64,000 nucleotides of DNA from Bacteroidaceae bacterium (lineage in GTDB: Bacteria; Bacteroidota; Bacteroidia; Bacteroidales; Bacteroidaceae), in assembly GCA_017469685.1 (NCBI GenBank), contig JAFUFW010000015.1, forward strand, positions 41,710 through 105,709, in the 5' to 3' direction. Positions 43,450 through 51,023 of the stretch are shown in pieces (position 1 is the stretch's first letter; each line of letters opens with the position of its first letter). Under the pieces are notes generated by a model. It did not search any database. It worked only from the letters and a program-made list of their open reading frames with translations, and was not told where the DNA came from. The position numbers and the translations under genes are program-made.

Positions 43450-44651
43450 ATTGTTTTTTGTATTACTCTATTTATCATTATCGCTGCAAGCAGGATTATG
43501 AAGGGCATGAAGGGTATGTGGAAGCGGGCTTCGCCGTGGCCTACGAGCAATAGCAGAGCCGTGCCCGCCACTACGGCGGCTACGGCGAGGGAGTGAGTGC
43601 CGTGGCGATAGCCCCGGAGCGAGAGCAGGGCCAGAAGCAGCAGTACGTAGTAGTAGGCGAGATTGGCTATTGCAAGCCACTGCACTGGCGAGAGGCGCGG
43701 GAAGTCGCGCATGAGCGTGTTCATGCTCAGTGGTTCGTACATATACTCGCGCTCGCGCTTGTCGGGCAGGAAGGTGCAGAGGTTGACGTTGTCGGTGGCG
43801 TAGGTGTCCACGAGTTTCTTAGGCATCTGTGCCAAGTATTCGAGAGGGTGCCGTCGGATCCAGTCTATCGTCAGTGCCCGCCATGCTGAATCCTTCTGTG
43901 CCACGTCGAGGTCCCTTCGCTCGCGTATGGCCATCGACTGTGGGCTGGAGGCTGTGGAATAGTCGGCGAGTGCCATCCAGCCAGTCTTGGCCTGATAGAC
44001 GAACAGCCCGCTCTGGGCTTTATGCGCAAAGCCTATTATGGCAACCGTGGCCAGGAAGCCGGCGGCAAAGCGCGCGCTCTTGCGCCACTCCTTGGAGTAG
44101 TAGAAAATCATGGCTGCGAGGAAGACGAGAGCCATGGGGCGGAAATAGCCTGCGAGCGCGAGCAGGGCTCCGCCGAAGGCCGTTTGCCTCTTGACCACTG
44201 CCAGGTGAATACCTGATATGACGAAGAACATGAAGGGCAGTTCGCTCAGCGCTGACGTGCCTTCGCCGTAGTTGGCAGGATAAAGGATATAGGCAATGAG
44301 CGCTATGATTGCCACCTGCTGGCCGCATAGCTTTTTGGCGAGTGAGTAGAACAAGACGGTAGTGATGGCTTTGAGCAGAGTGTAGAACAGGAGCAGCGGC
44401 CAGATGCTTCCCGTGAGCACCAGCGAACATTCGGCGGCATTGATGGGCCCGAGGTTCCAAAGGAACGGGTAGTCGCAGATTAGCTGCGCAGCGGGATAGG
44501 CATCCTTCAGCTGCAGACATTCGCGTGCGAGTCCGATGTAGCCGTCGCTGTCGGGGTAAGGAGTGTAGCCGAAGCCCCATAGTATGGCCACTTGCGCCAC
44601 GGCGAACAGTGCTATAAGTGCAGCCGCCACGTTGTCTATTCTCTTTCTCAT
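43425..44651 (-). CDS. GT-C type membrane glycosyltransferase-like protein
   Basis: This 408-residue integral membrane protein has about ten hydrophobic segments. Near the N-terminus YTPYPDSDGYIGLARECL has the acidic motif of GT-C-fold enzymes (D-x-D-type, PDSDGY), as in the GT39 mannosyltransferase group. It probably moves a sugar from a lipid carrier in the periplasm; the acceptor is unknown. The gene starts in the inverted repeat 44649-44798: its TACCTTTG (44657-44664) is only five bases before the ATG. It heads the run glycosyltransferase, U32, TPR-AraC. Confidence 0.75.
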   Translation of the reverse strand: MRKRIDNVAAALIALFAVAQVAILWGFGYTPYPDSDGYIGLARECLQLKDAYPAAQLICDYPFLWNLGPINAAECSLVLTGSIWPLLLFYTLLKAITTVLFYSLAKKLCGQQVAIIALIAYILYPANYGEGTSALSELPFMFFVISGIHLAVVKRQTAFGGALLALAGYFRPMALVFLAAMIFYYSKEWRKSARFAAGFLATVAIIGFAHKAQSGLFVYQAKTGWMALADYSTASSPQSMAIRERRDLDVAQKDSAWRALTIDWIRRHPLEYLAQMPKKLVDTYATDNVNLCTFLPDKREREYMYEPLSMNTLMRDFPRLSPVQWLAIANLAYYYVLLLLALLSLRGYRHGTHSLAVAAVVAGTALLLLVGHGEARFHIPFMPFIILLAAIMINRVIQKTICFEKTLK

Positions 44652-44798
44652 GCCTGCAAAGGTAGTAAAAGATTAGGTATTTGAGATTAGGGATTAGGGA
44701 TTTTTTATCTTGATGCGAGTAAAAAGAGCTGAATAAAGTGAAAACTTTAATCTCTAATCCCTAATCTCAAATCTTTTATTACTATCTTTGCAGGCATG
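44649..44798. repeat. near-palindromic divergent promoter made of GATTAGG heptads
   Basis: The arms begin CATGCCTGCAAAG (44649) and end CTTTGCAGGCATG (44798) and include both start codons. Inside lie TACCTTTG (minus strand, 44657-44664), TATCTTTG (44783-44790), and GATTAGG/CTAATCC tracts. The arms match over about 50 bp with two small gaps. Confidence 0.9.
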
Positions 44799-45821
44799 AA
44801 GATTGGAAATATCGATCTGGGCCATCGCCCGGTCTTCCTGGCTCCTATGGAGGATGTCACGGACATAGGCTTCCGCCTGCTCTGCCGCAGGCTGGGAGCT
44901 GCCATGGTGTATTCAGAATTTGTCTCGTGCGACGCGCTGGTGCGGCTGGTCAAGAAGAGCATGCGCAAGCTGGAAGTGTGCGACGAGGAGCGGCCGGTGG
45001 CCATTCAGATCTATGGCAAGGACCCCGCGGCCATGGCCGATGCGGCGCGCATAGTAGTGGATGAGGCTCACCCCGACGTGCTCGACATCAACTTCGGCTG
45101 CCCCGTGAAGAAAATTGCGGGCAAGGGCGCCGGTGCCGGCCTGCTGAAGGATCCGCCCAAGATGCTGGAGATAACGCGTGCCGTGGTGGATGCCGTAGGC
45201 TCGCAGGTGCCGGTGACGGCAAAGACGCGGCTGGGCTGGGACAAGGAGCATCTGATAATCACTGACCTGGCCGAGCAGCTGCAGGACTGCGGCATCGCGG
45301 CCCTCACCATCCATGGGCGCACACGCTCGCAGCTATACTCCGAGACTGCCGACTGGACGCTCATCGGCCAGGTGAAGCGCAACCCCCGCATGCGCATACC
45401 AATAATAGGTAATGGCGACATCACGAGCGCCGAAGGTGCCGTAGAAGCTTTTGAGCGCTACGGCGTCGACGCCATAATGGTGGGGCGCGCCACGTTCGGC
45501 CGACCCTGGATATTCAGGGAGATAGTGAACGCGCTCAGCCCAGTAGCCGATGACGGTGACAGTGCAGGGCTCATGTCGCTCGACTGGAAAATGGACATCC
45601 TGAAGGAGCAGGTGGAGACCTCCGTGGCCCGCCTGGGCGAGTTCAGCGGCGTGCGCCACGTTCGGCGCCACCTGGCAAATTCGCCCCTGTTCAAAGGTAT
45701 TCCCGACTTCCGGCAGACGCGCATCCGTATGCTCAGGGCCGAGACCGTTGACGAACTGTTCGGGATTATGGAACAAACACGCCAATTGATAAAACAGAAC
45801 TCTCCTGAGGGTGTCATCTGA
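44796..45821 (+). CDS. dusB: tRNA-dihydrouridine synthase
   Basis: This flavoenzyme reduces specific uridines in tRNA. The 341 residues contain the FMN-barrel start LGHRPVFLAPMEDVTD, the catalytic cysteine in INFGCPVKKIAGKGAGAGLL (about residue 101), KTRLGWD, LTIHGRTR, and the C-terminal helical domain. The order fits DusB. The start codon lies within the divergent inverted repeat, with the -7 element only five bases upstream, which suggests a leaderless mRNA. Downstream is the 22-bp palindrome array 3. Confidence 0.93.
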   Translation: MKIGNIDLGHRPVFLAPMEDVTDIGFRLLCRRLGAAMVYSEFVSCDALVRLVKKSMRKLEVCDEERPVAIQIYGKDPAAMADAARIVVDEAHPDVLDINFGCPVKKIAGKGAGAGLLKDPPKMLEITRAVVDAVGSQVPVTAKTRLGWDKEHLIITDLAEQLQDCGIAALTIHGRTRSQLYSETADWTLIGQVKRNPRMRIPIIGNGDITSAEGAVEAFERYGVDAIMVGRATFGRPWIFREIVNALSPVADDGDSAGLMSLDWKMDILKEQVETSVARLGEFSGVRHVRRHLANSPLFKGIPDFRQTRIRMLRAETVDELFGIMEQTRQLIKQNSPEGVI

Positions 45822-45920
45822 AACCCTTAACCCTTATTCAAAAAACCCTTAAGGGTTATTGGCAAAACCCTTAAGGGTTCCGGCCATAACCCTTAAGGGT
45901 TCCGGGCAAAAGGCTTAAGG
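45822..45920. repeat. 22-bp-period array of AACCCTTAAGGGTT palindromes (array 3)
   Basis: Perfect palindromes lie at 45844-45857, 45866-45879 and 45888-45901, all 22 bp apart. A final degenerate GGCTTAAGG (centre 45916.5) is again 22 bp on. The spacers TATTGGCAAA and TCCGGGCAAA resemble those in array 2. It begins right after the dusB stop. Confidence 0.92.
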
Positions 45921-46017
45921 TATTTTTTGCGGAGGATAAAAAATAATTCTCTGTCTGCAACTTTTATGCGCTTTGCTACGTCAAACCTACGAACGACATT
46001 AATAAAACAATACAGCA

Positions 46018-47013
46018 ATGATGAAAGAAAAGATTTTAGCCCTTGCCCTGGCGCTCGCAATCGGCGCAGGCAGCGTAAGCGCAGAAACGCAGATGACCGT
46101 CAACGGCCGTCCGGCAACGAAACAGGAAAAAGCAATAGCATCGAAGATGATGAAGCAAGGCGTGCAGATGGCAAAGAAAGGTGCCAATCTGGCCGTCTCG
46201 GCTGTCGCCGATCCAGCCAAAGCCGAAGCTATTGAGGACGAGCTTAAGAAAATGGGCGAGGAGATGGAACGCCTGGGCGACTCGCTCGATGCCATGGCCG
46301 ATGATACCACCTTTCTCTATTCCGAAGCTGACAGCCTTGAACTCGCAGGCGACAGCATCTTCTTAGACAATTCTGGCGACTTCGACGACTTCGTCAGGGG
46401 CATGGAGGAAGGCCTCGACGTTAGCTTTCCCTCGTGGATCCACACGTGGTGGGGCAAGATTCTCGGCGGCGGTCTGGGCATTCTGGCAGGCATCTTCGGC
46501 ATCCTGATAGCCCTTATTGTAATAGTTGTCGTCTTCGGTATCCTTTTGGCTCCGCTGTGGGTAATAGCACTCATCATCTGGCTCCTCGTGCGCAACAGTA
46601 AGAGGACAGCTTCGCAGGAATACCTGCGCTACCAGACACCTCATCAGGGGCAGCCGCGCCCGCAGGCATCACAAACCACCGAGCAAGGCGCACAGCCCGC
46701 AGAGCAGGCCCAACCTGAGGCAACGGCCGGAGGCGCTGATGCCGCACAGCCGACAGCCGACAGCGCAAACGCAGCTGCCGGAGCCGCCCGCCTCAACGAG
46801 CAGCCCGAATACGTTACCTCGGAATATGACCGCAAAGTAGTGCAGGACGAGAAGAACGAGATGTGGCGCAGCGGAATAATGCACTCGTGCGTAGGCGTGG
46901 GCCTGGCAATGCTCTTCTATTCCTTGGGCTTTGGCGGCCTTTGGGGCATCGGAGCGCTCGTGGCCTGCGTAGGCGTTGCCAAGCTCGTGATAGCCTCTTC
47001 ACACCCGAAATAA
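46018..47013 (+). CDS. exported membrane protein, first gene of a sigma-factor operon
   Basis: A 331-residue protein I do not recognise by family. It has a signal peptide (ends VSAET, residue 22), a Met/Lys/Ala-rich helical part with heptad-like spacing (about 30-90), an acidic loop, two membrane segments (about 150-195), an Ala/Gln/Pro-rich linker, and two more hydrophobic segments at the C-terminus (about 290-325). It precedes the sigma factor gene by 37 bases and so is likely part of the same operon. It may be the sensor or target of the sigma/DUF5056 pair. DUF6249-like C-termini look similar, but I am not certain. Confidence 0.7.
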   Translation: MMKEKILALALALAIGAGSVSAETQMTVNGRPATKQEKAIASKMMKQGVQMAKKGANLAVSAVADPAKAEAIEDELKKMGEEMERLGDSLDAMADDTTFLYSEADSLELAGDSIFLDNSGDFDDFVRGMEEGLDVSFPSWIHTWWGKILGGGLGILAGIFGILIALIVIVVVFGILLAPLWVIALIIWLLVRNSKRTASQEYLRYQTPHQGQPRPQASQTTEQGAQPAEQAQPEATAGGADAAQPTADSANAAAGAARLNEQPEYVTSEYDRKVVQDEKNEMWRSGIMHSCVGVGLAMLFYSLGFGGLWGIGALVACVGVAKLVIASSHPK

Positions 47014-47050
47014 CCATTCAGAAGAGCAAACCTTTTGAAACTACAGAGCG

Positions 47051-47614
47051 GTGAGAAGCGCTGACGTCATACTGATAGCACAAGTAGTAAGCACAGGGAG
47101 CCATAGGGCCTTCGCCAAACTGGTCGAGGCTCACCAGGCTCCCGTGCGCCGCTTCCTGCTTCGCCTTACACATGGCGACGCCATGGCGGCTGACGACCTG
47201 GCTCAGGAGACCTTCATACGCGCCTGGCAGCACATGCGCGACTTCCGCGGCCTCTCGGGCTTCGAGACGTGGCTCATGCGCATTGCCTACCGCCTTTTCC
47301 TCGACGAGCAGCGCAAGACGAAACAACCGGCGCTGACAATCGACGACAACTCTGCCGCAGCTCAACCCGCAGCGTTCATGGAGCAAAGCCCGGTCTATGC
47401 CGTACCGGGGGCGGCGTTGAAAATGGACATCGACAAGGCCATGGCCACGCTATCGACCGACGAGCGCACCTGCGTGACACTCCAGTGTGTTGAAGGCTAC
47501 AGCATCAAGGACATTGCCAGCATCACTCAGATGAACGAGAATACTATAAAGAGTCACCTCGCCCGAGGCAAGCGTCATCTGGCAGAGTATCTCCGGGGAA
47601 ACGGGTACTCTTAA
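47051..47614 (+). CDS. RNA polymerase sigma factor, ECF type
   Basis: A 187-residue sigma-70 family protein. Region 2 is at about 22-85 (RAFAKLVEAHQAPVRRFLLRL, DDLAQETFIRAWQHM). Region 4 is at about 130-182 (LSTDERTCVTLQCVEGYSIKDIA, then NENTIKSHLARGKRHL). The start is a GTG at 47051; the frame has a TGA shortly upstream and no ATG. The linker between regions 2 and 4 is longer than usual (about 90-128). The downstream gene encodes DUF5056, a family often next to such sigma factors. Confidence 0.9.
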   Translation: MRSADVILIAQVVSTGSHRAFAKLVEAHQAPVRRFLLRLTHGDAMAADDLAQETFIRAWQHMRDFRGLSGFETWLMRIAYRLFLDEQRKTKQPALTIDDNSAAAQPAAFMEQSPVYAVPGAALKMDIDKAMATLSTDERTCVTLQCVEGYSIKDIASITQMNENTIKSHLARGKRHLAEYLRGNGYS

Positions 47615-47670
47615 GCTGCTAAGCCTGAGAACAGGATAAGAGATACGAACAACTACTAACGCTTACAACT

Positions 47671-48099
47671 ATGAATAAGGAAGATAATATGATGAATATC
47701 AATGACGAGGTGCTGCTCGAGTCGTTCTTCGCTGAGGCGAGGACTGACGTGACCGACGACGGTTTCGTGGAGCGCGTCATGGCCGCCCTGCCCGAGCGGC
47801 AGACGTCGTTTGCCACGCTGCGCCGATGGTCAAAGGCAACGGACATCGTAGGTGGCATAGTCCTGGCAGTTGGGGCGGCGCTTATTGTAGGCAACTATCT
47901 CTCTACGGTTTACGCCGATGGCTTCAGCTTCAGTCCCTCGGCAGTGCTCGTGAACGCGATGCTCTTCCTGCACCGGCTTCCTGACCATATCATGATGCCC
48001 AGCCTTCAGCAACTTCTCTCCATAGCCGCTGCTGCTGTAGTGTTGATGACCCTTTTCATTCAGCAGTTTGCAACCATCATCCGCAAGCAGCTGCTCTGA
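47671..48099 (+). CDS. DUF5056 family membrane protein, possible anti-sigma factor
   Basis: A 142-residue protein. The cytoplasmic N-terminus (about 1-55) contains LLESFFAEARTDVTDDGFVERVMAALP, followed by membrane segments at about 60-80, 90-108 and 112-132. The pattern of a small soluble N-terminus plus membrane part next to an ECF sigma gene fits an anti-sigma role, but this is inferred from position only. The start at 47671 has another ATG (47689) seven codons further in. Confidence 0.78.
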   Translation: MNKEDNMMNINDEVLLESFFAEARTDVTDDGFVERVMAALPERQTSFATLRRWSKATDIVGGIVLAVGAALIVGNYLSTVYADGFSFSPSAVLVNAMLFLHRLPDHIMMPSLQQLLSIAAAAVVLMTLFIQQFATIIRKQLL

Positions 48100-48133
48100 T
48101 GGATAACTAATTTAAGTTTCGGATGTTCATTTA

Positions 48134-48355
48134 CATATTTACAATTTAACGATTTACAATGTACAATTTATTTACTATTTGACAATTTACGATTTACAAT
48201 GGATTTACTATTTGACAATTTACGATTTACCATGGATTTACAATGGGATTGATTTACAATTTCAGAACCTGCGGTGTTCTGTGTAAATTGCCAAATAGCC
48301 AAATAGCCAAATTGTAAATAAATTGTACATTGTAAATCGTTAAATTGTAAATATG
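48134..48355. repeat. 41-bp perfect inverted repeat with heptad composition
   Basis: The left arm 48134-48174 and the right arm 48315-48355 are exact reverse complements (41 bases each), with a 140-base loop containing further TTTACAA tracts. The right arm ends at the ATG of the MKPASES frame. It fills the gap between the DUF5056 and GH43 genes. Confidence 0.95.
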
Positions 48356-48379
48356 AAGCCGGCTTCAGAAAGTTGAGTA
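48265..48379 (+). repeat. dispersed repeat copy 2, with MKPASES reading frame
   Basis: The same order as copy 1: ACCTGCGGTGTTCTGTG, TTGTAAA tract, then ATG AAG CCG GCT TCA GAA AGT TGA at 48353-48376. Confidence 0.9.
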
Positions 48380-48386
48380 AATCAAT

Positions 48387-49442
48387 TTAGTAGGTGCCCA
48401 GCGTAGGCCAGCCATCGTCGGTCCAGCTGACAGAGCGCTGAATGAGCATGGCAGCACCGTTCTGCTTGGCGCTGTAGCCATGGCAGATGAAGACGTCCTC
48501 GCCGTCGAAATTGTAGACGGCGCAGTGGCCGGCAGCCTCCCAGTCAACCTTGTCGCCTTCGAGAACGAGGGTACCGCCGCCCTCGAGCATGTCGCGACCT
48601 TCGCGGTCGAGGTATGGCCCACTGACATTCTTGCTGCGTCCCACGGCCACACGATAGTTGCTCTTGGCTCCGCGGCAGCAATAATCCCACGAGACGAAGA
48701 GGTAGTACCATCCGCCATGGTGGAAGATGAACGGTGCCTCGATGGCATTAGGGCCTGCAAAGCGCGAGGTGGGATTCTCTGCTGCGCCAGGGTCGCCGGG
48801 TTTGTGGCGGCGAGCGATGGTCACAGGCGGCGAGGCCAGGTGCATCGTTGAGTCGAGGCGCGCCAGCTGTATTCCATCCCAAAATGAGCCCCACACCAGC
48901 CAGGGCGTGTCCGTGGCCTCGTCGATGACGAAGTTGGGGTCGATAGCGTTCCAGTTGTCGCCTGTGCGGCGGCCGTCCTCATCCCGATGCCAGTCGTGAG
49001 AACATACTATGCAACCCTCGTCCTTCCACATGCCGAAGGCCAGCGAGCGACTGCTGAGCAGGCCGATGGCCGAGCCGTTCTTGCCGAAGGTGGAGCAGCT
49101 GTAAGCTAACCACCACTGATTGTGCCAGCGGATTACGTCGGGAGCCCAGACGTGGCTGCCGAAGCCCGGCACGGAGTCTGTTGTCCAGCCCGGGATGACG
49201 GTCATAACAGGATTTGGCAGCACTGTCCACGTCCTACGGTCACGCGACGTCATCTGTTGAATGCCCATGCCAGTGGCGTAGATATAATATGTGTCGCCCT
49301 CCTTGGCCATCACAGGGTCGTGCACCATTGGCAAGTCAGTTTGGTAATCCTCGCGCTGAAAGCGGGGACGGCGTTGCCCCTGAGCGAAAGCTGTGCTGCA
49401 AATGGCCGCGAGGGCCATAGTGAGCAAGAGTTGTGTTTTCAT
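48387..49442 (-). CDS. secreted GH43 endo-arabinanase-like enzyme
   Basis: This 351-residue exported enzyme hydrolyses arabinan, if the subgroup is right. The signal peptide ends AFAQ (residue 21). Three acidic positions of GH43 are visible: MVHDPVMAKEGDTYYIYATG (Asp base), WNAIDPNFVID (Asp), and NAIEAPFIFHHGGWYYLFVSWDYCC (Glu acid, followed by the F-V-S-W-D-x-C-C stretch of endo-1,5-alpha-arabinanases). It is a single five-bladed propeller with no accessory domain and differs in subgroup from the GH43 at 4873. It stands alone on the minus strand. No clear TAnnTTTG is seen upstream. Confidence 0.88.
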   Translation of the reverse strand: MKTQLLLTMALAAICSTAFAQGQRRPRFQREDYQTDLPMVHDPVMAKEGDTYYIYATGMGIQQMTSRDRRTWTVLPNPVMTVIPGWTTDSVPGFGSHVWAPDVIRWHNQWWLAYSCSTFGKNGSAIGLLSSRSLAFGMWKDEGCIVCSHDWHRDEDGRRTGDNWNAIDPNFVIDEATDTPWLVWGSFWDGIQLARLDSTMHLASPPVTIARRHKPGDPGAAENPTSRFAGPNAIEAPFIFHHGGWYYLFVSWDYCCRGAKSNYRVAVGRSKNVSGPYLDREGRDMLEGGGTLVLEGDKVDWEAAGHCAVYNFDGEDVFICHGYSAKQNGAAMLIQRSVSWTDDGWPTLGTY

Positions 49443-49502
49443 AATTGTGTTAATTGTGTTGTGTATATTATTATTCTGTGACGGATTATGCTGATAGAAT
49501 TG

Positions 49503-49748
49503 TCACAACATTTTTTCCAGCTCAGTCACTGCCTCAGTAATATCGTCTTGAAAGCGGCGATGATCCCGCAGGAAGTCCTGGCGGTCCTTAGCTATGGCAG
49601 CGTAGAGCTCGGGGCTCATGGCACCTACATATTCCATGATGGCCAACTCAATGTCGTCGCGTTGCCAGTGGAGCGACGAGTGGATGTAGACGTTACGCTT
49701 CTGATGGAGGAAGCTGTAGGCCGTCTCTATGCTGTCCTTGCTTATCAT
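49503..49748 (-). CDS. hypothetical small protein
   Basis: An 81-residue, charged, probably helical protein (MISKDSIETAYSFLHQKRN...ITEAVTELEKML). No family recognised. It overlaps the upstream DUF4250 gene by four bases (ATGA), so translation is coupled. A conserved pair with DUF4250 seems likely. Confidence 0.65.
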   Translation of the reverse strand: MISKDSIETAYSFLHQKRNVYIHSSLHWQRDDIELAIMEYVGAMSPELYAAIAKDRQDFLRDHRRFQDDITEAVTELEKML

Positions 49749-49945
49749 TCGTCGAAACCTGCAGGGCGGAACTGCCGCTGTTCTTCACTGTAGACAAAGC
49801 CCTCGGCGCGGAGCTGCTCGCAGACTTCCTGCGGCTCTCTGCCGAATGCAAAGCACAGGCTCTCGAGGGTGTCGAACTCCTCGTCGCGGAGAAGCATGTT
49901 AATACTTGAGACCAAAATGGCCGGGTCTGTAGGTAAATAATCCAT
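49745..49945 (-). CDS. DUF4250 domain protein
   Basis: A 66-residue protein (LPTDPAILVSSINMLLRDEEFDTLESLCFAFGREPQEV, split at about residues 4-41) matching the small DUF4250 family of Bacteroidetes and Firmicutes. Function unknown. The ATG at 49945 follows a minus-strand TACCTTTG (49968-49975) by a short leader. The longer upstream reading frame is rejected. Confidence 0.82.
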   Translation of the reverse strand: MDYLPTDPAILVSSINMLLRDEEFDTLESLCFAFGREPQEVCEQLRAEGFVYSEEQRQFRPAGFDE

Positions 49946-49967
49946 AACGATATCTCTCTTTTGGCCA

Positions 49968-49975
49968 CAAAGGTA
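49968..49975 (-). promoter_or_regulatory. -7 promoter element of the DUF4250 pair
   Basis: TACCTTTG read on the minus strand; it fits TAnnTTTG and lies 22 bases upstream of the start codon. Confidence 0.6.
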
Positions 49976-50054
49976 CGAAAAGAGTATATAACGAAAGCAT
50001 GAATAAGCAAAAATATTCATCCCTCTAAGGTCAATGTGGCATAAAAAACAATAA

Positions 50055-50091
50055 AAAAGGCTGCACCATTGCAGCCTTTTATTTATCTTTG
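50055..50091. terminator. hairpin and promoter before the GDPD gene
   Basis: AAAAGGCTGCA (50055-50065) and TGCAGCCTTTT (50070-50080) form an 11-bp stem with a four-base loop and flanking A/T runs. Directly after it TATCTTTG (50084-50091) is the -7 element for the gene at 50162. The gap lies between divergent genes, so the hairpin probably ends no adjacent transcript and may instead insulate the promoter. Confidence 0.65.
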
Positions 50092-50161
50092 CGACGCAAA
50101 GCCACCTCAAGCTCACTGCAAACCACAAGTCTTAATCTCCTAACTTCGTTCAATTGCATCT

Positions 50162-50953
50162 ATGAAAACTATGAGACTTCGTTATTTCATCTTATTCTTC
50201 AGCATCTGTTCTGCTCTGATCACGAGCAAAGCTCAAAAGACATTCACGCAGACGATAGCCCACCGAGGTGAGTGGCGCTCTGAAGGTTCGGCGCAGAATT
50301 CGCGTGCCTCGCTGCAGCGTGCTCTGGACCTCGGCATCTGCGGCTCGGAGATAGACGATTGGCTGACGCGGGACGGACATATCATGGTGAACCACGATGC
50401 GTCGTACCAAGGCGTAAGCCTTCAGGACACCACCTTCGCGGCTTGCAAACGGCTGCGACTAAGCAATGGCGAGCGAATGCCGGAGCTGAAGCAGCTACTT
50501 AAGATATTAAAAAAGAGCAAGAGCCCGACGCGCCTCATCGTGGAAGTGAAGGCACACCGCAACCCTGAGCGCAGCCGCCAATGTGCAGCCGAAGCCATCA
50601 AGGCCATACGCCGGAGAAAGCTCGAGAACCGCGTGATGTACATATCATTCTCTATCGAAGCCTGCCAGACTATCCACGCCCTCGCACCTGAAGCCGAGGT
50701 GGCATACCTCAGCGGCGACCGCACGCCTGAGGAGCTACACCGCATGGGCATCACGGGCATAGACTACAATATCAAGCATCTGCGCAAGCATCCAGAATGG
50801 GTCAGCGAAGCCCACAAGCTGGGTATGAATGTCAATGTCTGGACTGTCGACGCGCCCGACGACATACGCGAAATGCAGGCCTTAGGCGTGGATTATATCA
50901 CCACTAACGAACCTGCCAGGTGCGAAGGCATAGTGAACATCTCTGCTGAGTGA
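50162..50953 (+). CDS. glycerophosphodiester phosphodiesterase family protein, exported
   Basis: Cleaves glycerophosphodiesters to glycerol-3-phosphate and an alcohol, probably in the periplasm. The 263 residues have a signal peptide (ends SKAQ, residue 25) and the catalytic pattern HRG (34-36), N46, the metal pair E63/D65 in CGSEIDDWLTRDG, and H78 in VNHDA. The barrel continues to VWTVDAPDDIREMQALGVDYITTNEP. All key residues are present. The repeat copy with MKPASES begins right after its stop. Confidence 0.9.
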   Translation: MKTMRLRYFILFFSICSALITSKAQKTFTQTIAHRGEWRSEGSAQNSRASLQRALDLGICGSEIDDWLTRDGHIMVNHDASYQGVSLQDTTFAACKRLRLSNGERMPELKQLLKILKKSKSPTRLIVEVKAHRNPERSRQCAAEAIKAIRRRKLENRVMYISFSIEACQTIHALAPEAEVAYLSGDRTPEELHRMGITGIDYNIKHLRKHPEWVSEAHKLGMNVNVWTVDAPDDIREMQALGVDYITTNEPARCEGIVNISAE

Positions 50954-50954
50954 C

Positions 50955-51015
50955 TAAATTGTACATTGTAAATCGTTAAATTGTAAATATGAAACCGGCT
51001 TCAGAAAGTTGAGTT
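50955..51015 (+). repeat. dispersed repeat copy 3, with MKPASES reading frame
   Basis: Truncated at the left; it keeps TTGTACATTGTAAATCG and the eight-codon frame at 50989-51012. The second codon is AAA rather than AAG, a synonymous change that breaks the GAAGCCGGCTTC palindrome. Confidence 0.85.
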
Positions 51016-51023
51016 ATAATGTA

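Noticed and set aside
44670-44770. Telomere-like TTAGGG repeats
   Set aside because: The unit is GATTAGG with a 7-bp period in divergent promoter regions, part of the general heptad repeats of this genome, with no sign of a linear end.
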